The translations under genes and the position numbers were made by a program. The notes below the pieces were generated by a model that was given only the letters and a program-made list of their open reading frames with translations, was not told the DNA's origin and did not search any database. This document shows positions 52,743-60,001 of a stretch of 64,000 nucleotides of DNA, piece after piece (position 1 is the stretch's first letter; each line of letters begins with the position of its first letter). The stretch is from NCBI RefSeq assembly GCF_001999725.1, contig NZ_MDDP01000048.1:62001-126000 (forward strand). The letters run 5' to 3'. This DNA comes from Cellulophaga omnivescoria (GTDB lineage Bacteria; Bacteroidota; Bacteroidia; Flavobacteriales; Flavobacteriaceae).

Positions 52743-53873
52743 TTAGTTTTTAAATAATGTAGCTATAGGTTTTAAAGCATCATCAAAAGAAGTTTCTTGA
52801 GGCACTATTTCCATACCATTTTTTAATTTACCCACACCAGTTGTTACAATTTTATCTTTAGCATCTAAACCAGACTCTACAACATATAAGTTATCTACTG
52901 TAGACTTAATTTTAATTATTGATGTAGCTATTTTATTATCTTCACCAACTTTAAAAATCATAATATTGCCTTGTTGCTCATAAGTAGCCTGTTGTGGTAC
53001 AACAATAGCATCTTTATAGGTATTAGGAATTTGTATTTTACCACTATTACCATTTGTTATTAAGCGGTTAGGGTTATTAAATACAGCTCTTAAACTTACA
53101 GTACCAGTACTAGGGTTTACTTGGCCTGTACTTGTTTGTATTTTACCTTTTTCAGCGTACTTGCTGCCATTTGCTAAAATTAAACTTACCTCTGGATAAT
53201 TGGCTAGTTTTTCATTTAATGTCTTTCCTTCTGCTTTTTCTAAAAAGTCTAAATACTGAGTTTCATTTAGGCTAAAAAAAGCATACACTTTACTAATATC
53301 ACTAACTGTAGTAAGTGGAGTAGGGTCACTTGGTGAAATTAAAGCGCCCTCTCTAAAATTTATAGCACCAACGTAGCCGTCTACAGGGCTTTTAATTGTA
53401 GCGTAACCAATATTGGCACTTACGCTGCTGTAATTAGCTTTTGCTTGTGCTAAATTAGCTTTTGCAGTTTCTAACTGTACAGGGCTAATAATATTTTTTT
53501 CTACTAATGGTATTAATTTGTTAACCTCTACCTGAGCTACATTAATACGTGCTTTAGCAGCACCAGCATCTTGACTTAAAGATTGTGTTTCTAGTCTAAA
53601 TAGTACCTGACCCTTGCGTACTTTTTGTCCTTCATCTACTAAAACTTTTTGTATATATCCAGAGGTTTTTGCTCTAACGTCACTATTTACTATACCTTCT
53701 ATGGTAGTAGGATACTCTGCATAACTTGTTACCGTTTTAGGTTGTAATTGTGCAACCGGAAATGGTGATGGTGGTGCCTGTGGAGCTTGTTGTTCTTGCT
53801 TGTTTCCACAGCTAACAATGACAAGGAATGCTGCCACTGGAATTATAATTCTACTAATAGTTCTCTTTTTCAT
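52743..53873 (-). CDS. RND efflux membrane fusion protein
   Basis: A 376-residue AcrA-type periplasmic adaptor anchored by a lipid on Cys22 (AAFLVIVSC). The lipoyl/barrel-sandwich halves are seen in VRAKTSGYIQKVLVDEGQKVRKGQVLF (67-93) and GYATIKSPVDGYVGAINFREGALISP (about 155-180), joined by an alpha-hairpin (95-150). The beta-barrel and membrane-proximal domains complete the chain. It begins 14 bp after the GbsR/MarR gene. With the RND and outer-membrane factor it forms a complete tripartite pump. Confidence 0.93.
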   Translation of the reverse strand: MKKRTISRIIIPVAAFLVIVSCGNKQEQQAPQAPPSPFPVAQLQPKTVTSYAEYPTTIEGIVNSDVRAKTSGYIQKVLVDEGQKVRKGQVLFRLETQSLSQDAGAAKARINVAQVEVNKLIPLVEKNIISPVQLETAKANLAQAKANYSSVSANIGYATIKSPVDGYVGAINFREGALISPSDPTPLTTVSDISKVYAFFSLNETQYLDFLEKAEGKTLNEKLANYPEVSLILANGSKYAEKGKIQTSTGQVNPSTGTVSLRAVFNNPNRLITNGNSGKIQIPNTYKDAIVVPQQATYEQQGNIMIFKVGEDNKIATSIIKIKSTVDNLYVVESGLDAKDKIVTTGVGKLKNGMEIVPQETSFDDALKPIATLFKN

Positions 53874-53886
53874 CTTTATTTTGTCT

Positions 53887-54378
53887 TTATAGGTTAATGT
53901 TGTCCACGTTTAGTTTTGAGATGGACGTAATTGCTTGGTTTAAAAATTGTATGTAATTGTTATGAAATGTTAAATCAAATTTTTCATTTTCTTGGGTGTT
54001 TTCTAAATCATTAATTTCCTTTTTGTAGTCCCTAACTTCCTCGTGTAATTCTCGCTCTACTTCCCATTTCTGAATCATATTAGAAATGTGACTTTTTATT
54101 TTATTGGAAGTAATAACGTAGTACTTTTTACGGTCTCCCGTTTTTGTAAAATATTCTATCTCCTTTATATCTGATAAGTAATTTAATTGAGTAGATATTG
54201 TGCTTTTACTGGCACATAACAATTGTACTAAGTCTTCAAAAGTGGTTCCTATTTTTCCTGTAAGAATTATATATGCAAGCACCCTAGAGGCTATAGGAGA
54301 ATATCCGTTGTTAGTCTCTATATGTACTCCTAATTTTTCTACAAGAGCACCTTTTTTACTACACATGTTCTTCTTCAT
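53887..54378 (-). CDS. GbsR/MarR family transcriptional regulator
   Basis: A 163-residue regulator with a winged helix-turn-helix (about 28-95: ASRVLAYIILTG, TFEDLVQLLCASKSTISTQLNYLSDIKEIEYF) and a helical C-terminus. The group is GbsR/MarR, often found at the head of efflux operons in Bacteroidota. A second Met at codon 5 is an alternative start. A near-perfect palindrome lies between its -7 box and its expected -33, so autorepression of the whole five-gene operon is likely. A ligand may be one of the pump's substrates (inference). Confidence 0.88.
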   Translation of the reverse strand: MKKNMCSKKGALVEKLGVHIETNNGYSPIASRVLAYIILTGKIGTTFEDLVQLLCASKSTISTQLNYLSDIKEIEYFTKTGDRKKYYVITSNKIKSHISNMIQKWEVERELHEEVRDYKKEINDLENTQENEKFDLTFHNNYIQFLNQAITSISKLNVDNINL

Positions 54379-54433
54379 TAGCTATTTTTTAAAAGTTCTT
54401 GTTTTTTATATTTTTTGCGATAAAAATAAGTGG

Positions 54434-54468
54434 CAAAGATACGCTTGGTTCGGTATGTTCCGAACTAA
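54434..54468 (-). promoter_or_regulatory. Efflux operon promoter and palindromic operator
   Basis: On the minus strand a perfect -7 box TATCTTTG lies at 54434-54441, about 55 nt before the GbsR/MarR start. Directly upstream is an inverted repeat: GTTCGG (54448-54453) and CCGAAC (54460-54465) around a 6-bp spacer; extended to 54445-54468 it has one mismatched pair per 9-bp arm. It covers the spacer and the place of the -33 element. Confidence 0.7.
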
Positions 54469-54673
54469 ACGAAGTTAATTAATTGTTAAAGCAATATTTT
54501 TATTTAAACATCATAAAAACAGCACTTTATATTGTTTAATTGCTAATAAGTGGTCTATTTTTTTGTTAATATTGTGAAGTATAAAACGCTTGTTTTTTAT
54601 ATATTAACCCTTGTATATGCAAAAAAACCGGATAGAGCGTAAAAATTATACTCTATGCGATTTTATGTTAAAA

Positions 54674-54722
54674 TAATTTTAAAAAAAATACGGCGGCATA
54701 AGATAACTTATACCGCCGTATT
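54674..54722 (-). terminator. Terminator of the susCD unit
   Basis: A 16-bp stem (54687-54702 with 54707-54722, one mismatch, 4-base loop) is followed on the minus strand by a run of eight T. The remaining 54469-54673 contains AT-rich sequence without a gene. Confidence 0.86.
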
Positions 54723-54744
54723 ACATGAACTAAAAATCTAACTA

Positions 54745-56289
54745 CTAATAACCAGGATTCTGATCTGCTTGTGTTAATTCAGAATTCTTTTCTATTTCTG
54801 TTTCAGGAATAGGGAATAAATCATTTTTAGATGTATAACCTGTACCTGCCAATTCTGTTGCGGCTTTACCCCAACGAACTAGATCCCAAAAACGTTGTCC
54901 TTCATGTGCTAGTTCTAAAAACTTTTCGTTAACAATAGCTTCAAACAAATCTTCACCAGCTAAAGATGCATCTACATCTGGTAAGCCAGCTCTATTTCTA
55001 ACCTTGTTAAGTTCTGTTCTTGCTTCTGCATCTTTATTGTCTTTATTGTAAGCTTCTGCAGCTAATAATAACAATTCTGCGTAACGGTATAACCTATAGT
55101 TAGTGCCATAGTTTAATTCTTTTACACCATCAGAACTTGTATCTTCTTCTTTTGTAGCGTATTTAATTCTAATACCACCTTCATAATCCCAAACAGAACC
55201 ACCAGTAGCAGCACTTTGGTCTACATTACCACCTGCAGCAATAAGTTCTTCTTCTGTCATTACAGTAGCTAATTTACGATCTGTGTCACCAGCAGCTTCA
55301 AAAGCATTTAAAAGTTTAGCCGTTGGTAAGTTAAATCCCCAACCATTAATTAAACCAACTGGAGATACATCAAAAATACCATCACCACGTGGTCCCATTA
55401 ACTGTATGTGTATATTGTTTTCATTTCTTCCGCCCCAAGCAAAGTTACCCCAGTCTCTTCCGGTTGTAGAAATAAAACCAATTTCAAATAAAGATTCTTT
55501 TCCAAACTCATGGTTAATACTCCACGCGTCTTCTGGGTTATCTTCTAAATCGTGTGCTGGATTAGAAATTACCGCTTCAAAAAACGGAATGGCTTCTCCG
55601 TATAGGCCTTCAAAAACCAATACTTTACCCATTAAAGCTTGTGCGGCACCTTTAGAAACTCTAAAATCTTGAGCTAAAGCAGTCTTGTCTGGTAAGCCAG
55701 CAATTGCATCTGTTAAGTCTGCTTTTACTTGTGTGTAAATATCTGCTCTAGGAGATTTAGCAATACCAAACTCATCTGCTGTAGAAGGTATAGTTAGTCT
55801 TAAAGGAATATCACCAAACATAGTGGTAAGCTCAAAATAAGACCAAGCTCTTAAAAACTTTGCTTCAGCTAAAGCTAATTCTTTATTACTTAAATCACTT
55901 TCTTTAATGTTTTCTATAACTAAGTTAGATAATGAAATTGTTCTGTAAAACAAGTTCCAAACACTTTCTATAGACTGGTTAGATGTAGATACGTTTGCGT
56001 AATCATCTATATCTTGTAATTGTGGTTGATCTCCACTGTTACCACCAGCAGCATTCATATCATCACCAGGTAATTGTTTTACTAAAAATGCACTATGCCA
56101 GTCTACAGAGTAGGTGTGTTGCATTAAGTCATAAATACCAATTATTGCTGCATCTACGTTTTCTTCTTCAAGAAAAAATGTTTCCAAATCTTCTCCGTCT
56201 TCTCGCGGATTTGTTGTAAAATCCTCACTACATGCAGTAACTCCTCCAATAAAAAGGATAGTTACCATTGCGATTATAATTTTTTTCAT
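54745..56289 (-). CDS. SusD/RagB-like glycan-binding lipoprotein
   Basis: A 514-residue outer-membrane lipoprotein (signal ending at Cys20, FIGGVTAC) that sits as a lid on SusC and captures oligosaccharides. SusD features are LETFFLEEENVDAAIIGIYDLM near the start, the TPR segments NKELALAEAKFLRAWSYFELTTMFGDIPL and SKGAAQALMGKVLVFEGLYGEAIPFFE, and the conserved end RLYRYAELLLLAAEAYN, LNKVRNRAGLP and FLELAHEGQRFWDLVRWG. It follows SusC by 18 bp. The glycan cannot be deduced; degrading enzymes of the locus are not in this window. Confidence 0.95.
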   Translation of the reverse strand: MKKIIIAMVTILFIGGVTACSEDFTTNPREDGEDLETFFLEEENVDAAIIGIYDLMQHTYSVDWHSAFLVKQLPGDDMNAAGGNSGDQPQLQDIDDYANVSTSNQSIESVWNLFYRTISLSNLVIENIKESDLSNKELALAEAKFLRAWSYFELTTMFGDIPLRLTIPSTADEFGIAKSPRADIYTQVKADLTDAIAGLPDKTALAQDFRVSKGAAQALMGKVLVFEGLYGEAIPFFEAVISNPAHDLEDNPEDAWSINHEFGKESLFEIGFISTTGRDWGNFAWGGRNENNIHIQLMGPRGDGIFDVSPVGLINGWGFNLPTAKLLNAFEAAGDTDRKLATVMTEEELIAAGGNVDQSAATGGSVWDYEGGIRIKYATKEEDTSSDGVKELNYGTNYRLYRYAELLLLAAEAYNKDNKDAEARTELNKVRNRAGLPDVDASLAGEDLFEAIVNEKFLELAHEGQRFWDLVRWGKAATELAGTGYTSKNDLFPIPETEIEKNSELTQADQNPGY

Positions 56290-56307
56290 AATACTATATC
56301 TATTTTA

Positions 56308-59300
56308 TTAAAAGTCTAATGATAAACCAAATACTGTTTTAGCAGCTGTTGGATAAAAACCTCTATCTACACCAATAGAATTAAAGCTAAAGTTACCTAT
56401 TTCAGGATCTAAGCCTTTGTAATCTGTAAATGTAAAGTAGTCATCTAAAGATACATAAAGTCTTAAATTGTTTATTTTTAGTCTTTCTGCAATCTTCTTT
56501 GGTAATGTATAACCAAATTGTATTTGTTTAATTCTCATGTAAGAGCCATCTTCTACCATTAAATCTGTGTCATAAGAATCTATGACATTAGCAGCACCAG
56601 GAAAAGTAGCTACATCACCAGGTTGTGTCCATCTTTCATTATAAAAGTGTACAGGTTTGTTGGTGATAGGTCTAGATGGTTGGTGGTAGGTAGCAAAAAT
56701 ATCATTACCAATGGTACCTTGAAACTGTAAGTTAAAATCAAAAGCTTTGTAGCCTAATGCAATATTACCACCAAACAATACATCTGGGTGAGGAGAACCT
56801 ACCTTTACTTTATCTGCATTGTTTACAATAGTATCTCCGTTGGTATCTACTTTAATAACTTCTCCTGTTGCAGGGTCTATACCATCTGTTTTATAACCAT
56901 AGAAATACCAAGATGGCTGACCTTCTGTAAAACGAGTAACACCATCTGGATTTTGTTGTGCCCCAGCACCAATAATAGAAGCACCTTCAGGAACAAATAA
57001 TATTTCTGTTACTTCATTTTTTAAGGTAGATAAGTTAGCGTTTATATCATATCTAAATCCGCCGCTAGTTGTATCTCCATAGCCAAGTTCAAACTCCCAA
57101 CCTTTATTTTCTATAGTACCAGCATTAAATTCATTAGATTGAAAACCAGCAGAACCAGGTGTAATTAAACCACCGTTGTTTACTATGGCATCTTTTGTAG
57201 TTTTTTTATAGTAATCTACAGAAAAATTTAACCTGTTTTCAAAAGCTCTAAAGTCTGCACCAAAATCTAATTGCTCAGAAGTTTCCCAAACTAAGTTAGG
57301 GTTAGAGTATCCAGAAATTTGAGCGCCTGTTTGTCCTTCGTAATTAATATCTACACCATTAATAGCTCTAATAACATAGGTTTTGTCTGCATTACCTATT
57401 AAGTTGCTTCTACTACCATTTTGTCCCCAACTAGCTCTTAATTTAGCATAGTTTAGTTTAGAGTCTTCTTTCCAGAAATCTTCTTTAGATAGTACCCAAC
57501 CAGCAGAAAAAGCAGGGAATGTACCAGCCTTGTTTGCTTCCGGGAACTTATCAGACTTATCTCTTCTTATTGATGTTTCAAATAAATACTTACCAGCAAA
57601 ATCATAAGATAATCTACCATACATAGACACCATATTATCTGGTGAAGGTAAAATATCTTTAACCTCTACTGTATACCCAGGTAAATCCAAATCAAAACCA
57701 GTAAATTGGTCTATGTCTACAGATCCGTTTCTAGATAAAACAGTCTCAAATCTAGTTTGCTCTGCAGAGTACCCTGCTAATACAGTAAAATTATGATCGT
57801 TTAATGACTTTGTATAAGATGCAAAGTTTTCCCATAACCACTTTTTAGTTTCATACTTAGTTTGTGATGTAGTGTACTTTGTGTTTGCAGCTTCAGAAGA
57901 AACATAGTAAGGAATTACATTGTTTCTAACTTCAGTTTTTCCGTTTTCATATCCAAATCTAGATGTAAAAGAAAAACCTTCAAATAAATTAAATTTTAAA
58001 TATGCAGATCCTAAAAACTGATCTGTATCTGTAATTGTTTTATTAATGTCATTAGCAAAGGCTACAGGGTTAATAACCTCACCAGTAGAATAACTTGGGT
58101 AACCATATACTCTGCCATTACTAGATGTTAATACAGGAACACCGTTATCTGCAGACCTATCTAAAACAGATTGTGGTACTTGGCCATCTGCATAATAAAC
58201 AGGAGTTAATGGATCTATAATTAACATATTTTGTATTACACCTCTGGTATCACTATTTTCTTGAATACCGTTTTTATCTGTAATAGAATAAGTAGCGTTA
58301 ACACCAGCTTCTAACCATTTAGTTATGTCTGCCTTTATGTTAGCTCTAAAAGTAGAGCGCTCAAAAGAAGAATTTCCTTTACCAACAATACCGTCTTGGT
58401 TTAGGTTAGATGCAGACATATAGTATGATAATTTTTCTGTTGCACCAGAAAGGTTGATATCATTTCTAAACATTAACGCATTATCAAATGTTTCGTCTAT
58501 CCAATTAGTATCATAACCATTTAAAGCAACATTGGCTTGTCCGGCTTCATTCATATACTGTACAAACTGTTCAGCATTCATTAATTCCATATCTGTTTTT
58601 ACAGACTGTATTGCAAGTTGCGAGTTAAAACCAACTTTTAAGCCACCTTGTTTACCTCTTTTTGTTGTAATGATTACAACACCGTTTGCACCTTCTGTAC
58701 CATAAATAGCTGCAGAAGCGGCATCTTTTAAAATTTCTAAATTAGCAATATCACCAGGAGCAATATCTACAATTGAAGAAGTTTTCATACCATCTACAAT
58801 ATATAAAGGATCTGAATTACCACTAGAGCCAGCACCTCTAATTCTAATTTTTGCTCCAGAACCTGGTGCACCAGAAGAGGAAGAAACAGTTACACCAGAA
58901 GTTCTACCTTGTAAAACTTGCTCTACCCTTTGGCCAGATGTGCTTTTTATATCTTCACTATCTATACTAGAAATGGCACCTGTTACCAAGCTCTTTTTCT
59001 TAGTTCCGTAACCTACAATTACAACCTCGTCTAAGGCTTGTGCATCTTCTTGCATAGTTACATTTATGGTAGTTTTGCTGCCAACAGTTATAGTTTGTGG
59101 TACCATACCAATGTAAGTAAAGTCTAATTTGTCTGTAGATTTAACGTTGTCAATGGTGTAATTCCCATCAAAATCTGTACTGGTCCCATTTGTGGTTCCA
59201 GATACAATAACGGTAACACCACCTAATGGTATACCGGCTTGGTCTGTAACAAGACCGCTAACAGTCTTTGTTTGCGCAAATGCTGTTTGTGTAATAATAA

Positions 59301-59340
59301 TTACAAGTGTAGCAATCACGTGTTTTAACCTTATTATCAT
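56308..59340 (-). CDS. SusC/RagA-like TonB-dependent transporter
   Basis: A 1010-residue TonB-dependent outer-membrane transporter that imports oligosaccharides with SusD. The signal peptide (1-22) is followed by a carboxypeptidase-D regulatory-like domain (26-100: SGLVTDQAGIPLGGVTVIVSG). Next come the TonB-linked plug, starting DEVVIVGYGTKKKSLVTGAIS (104-124), and IRIRGAGSSGNSDPLYIVDG. The rest is a 22-strand barrel, ending in an aromatic residue (FGLSLDF). It is the first gene of the susCD unit and the likely target of the hybrid regulator encoded upstream. Its leader contains repeats and a possible mini-ORF. Confidence 0.95.
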   Translation of the reverse strand: MIIRLKHVIATLVIIITQTAFAQTKTVSGLVTDQAGIPLGGVTVIVSGTTNGTSTDFDGNYTIDNVKSTDKLDFTYIGMVPQTITVGSKTTINVTMQEDAQALDEVVIVGYGTKKKSLVTGAISSIDSEDIKSTSGQRVEQVLQGRTSGVTVSSSSGAPGSGAKIRIRGAGSSGNSDPLYIVDGMKTSSIVDIAPGDIANLEILKDAASAAIYGTEGANGVVIITTKRGKQGGLKVGFNSQLAIQSVKTDMELMNAEQFVQYMNEAGQANVALNGYDTNWIDETFDNALMFRNDINLSGATEKLSYYMSASNLNQDGIVGKGNSSFERSTFRANIKADITKWLEAGVNATYSITDKNGIQENSDTRGVIQNMLIIDPLTPVYYADGQVPQSVLDRSADNGVPVLTSSNGRVYGYPSYSTGEVINPVAFANDINKTITDTDQFLGSAYLKFNLFEGFSFTSRFGYENGKTEVRNNVIPYYVSSEAANTKYTTSQTKYETKKWLWENFASYTKSLNDHNFTVLAGYSAEQTRFETVLSRNGSVDIDQFTGFDLDLPGYTVEVKDILPSPDNMVSMYGRLSYDFAGKYLFETSIRRDKSDKFPEANKAGTFPAFSAGWVLSKEDFWKEDSKLNYAKLRASWGQNGSRSNLIGNADKTYVIRAINGVDINYEGQTGAQISGYSNPNLVWETSEQLDFGADFRAFENRLNFSVDYYKKTTKDAIVNNGGLITPGSAGFQSNEFNAGTIENKGWEFELGYGDTTSGGFRYDINANLSTLKNEVTEILFVPEGASIIGAGAQQNPDGVTRFTEGQPSWYFYGYKTDGIDPATGEVIKVDTNGDTIVNNADKVKVGSPHPDVLFGGNIALGYKAFDFNLQFQGTIGNDIFATYHQPSRPITNKPVHFYNERWTQPGDVATFPGAANVIDSYDTDLMVEDGSYMRIKQIQFGYTLPKKIAERLKINNLRLYVSLDDYFTFTDYKGLDPEIGNFSFNSIGVDRGFYPTAAKTVFGLSLDF

Positions 59341-59370
59341 ATTAAAAAGTTTAAGTTAGTAAAATAGTTT

Positions 59371-59445
59371 TGTGTTAGTTTATTGTGTTAGTATTGTGTT
59401 GTTAGTTTTTCATAAATTTTCCTTTCTTTTTTATGTGTTGTTAGT
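59371..59445 (-). repeat. Direct repeats in the susC leader
   Basis: In plus-strand terms TGTGTTAGT occurs at 59371-59379 and 59384-59392, and the 12-mer TGTGTTGTTAGT at 59395-59406 and 59434-59445. In the transcript these are ACTAACACA-type, structure-poor units directly before the susC start. Confidence 0.6.
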
Positions 59446-59496
59446 AATTAGTTGCGAGTGTTTTTTTGTTTAAATATATAGTTGTTATTTAAAAAG

Positions 59497-59595
59497 CTAG
59501 AATATGTATATTATAATAAATATGAGCAGTGCAATTATTGCAGCTATTAAGCCTATTTCTACTAGGCGTCTCATTTTAGAGTAGTTAATTTTCAT
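59497..59595 (-). CDS. Possible 32-residue membrane mini-protein
   Basis: An ATG at 59595 opens a 32-codon frame ending at 59497. The product has a basic head (MKINYSKMRRLVE) and then one strongly hydrophobic segment of Ile, Leu and Ala (about residues 14-31) ending YIF. It is thus a single-pass membrane peptide with positive-inside topology. The frame is between susC and its regulator, on the same strand. No ribosome site can be judged. A perfect -7 box starts 6 nt before the ATG, so the transcript would be leaderless or nearly so unless a promoter further up is used. It may be a chance frame. Confidence 0.35.
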   Translation of the reverse strand: MKINYSKMRRLVEIGLIAAIIALLIFIIIYIF

Positions 59596-59600
59596 ACAAC

Positions 59601-59608
59601 CAAATATA
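59601..59608 (-). promoter_or_regulatory. Possible susC promoter -7 box
   Basis: Minus-strand TATATTTG is a perfect TAnnTTTG and the only one found on the minus strand of the 661-bp gap. It would give a 5' leader of about 250 nt before susC. No TTG is found at the -33 distance, fitting an activator-dependent promoter. Confidence 0.5.
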
Positions 59609-59650
59609 CCTACAGTTCTAAATTAGTTGTTAAAACATTTAAAGCGTTCA

Positions 59651-59758
59651 CTACAAAATATGTAGCAAACACTTGTAAACACAGTTATTTGCAACATTTG
59701 TTGCATATGGTACAACATACGTTTTATTTCCAGTGGTATTGTTGTAGTATTGTAGTAT
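59651..59758. promoter_or_regulatory. Cluster of short repeats upstream of the susC promoter
   Basis: Three elements lie upstream of the -7 box: an inverted repeat CTACA/TGTAG (59651-59655 with 59661-59665), a perfect palindrome GCAACA-TT-TGTTGC (59691-59704), and a tandem 8-mer TGTAGTAT twice (59743-59758). Such a place suits binding of the AraC-type domain of the hybrid regulator. The rest of 59759-60001 shows no gene. Confidence 0.4.
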
Positions 59759-60001
59759 TTTAAAATGTTAAAGTTTTGCGTAAACCCTATTCTAGTTTGC
59801 TATTTTTTGCTTTATATGTTATAGTTAAAAGACTATAAGTTGGTGTTTTTAACTTATAATTTGTAATCTTTATAGCAAACTATGGTTACTTTTTTATGAT
59901 AAAATTAATAACTATTTGTGCTAGTTATTAATTTAAGGTGGTGATTTCTTTTGTTAAAAAGAGTGCCTTTTGTAGCTTAGTTTAATACATTATTTATACT
60001 A

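Noticed and set aside
59834-59858. An 8-bp hairpin (TATAAGTT/AACTTATA) as terminator of the hybrid regulator
   Set aside because: The stem is all but AT, the loop is 9 bases, and there is no T run on the minus strand.
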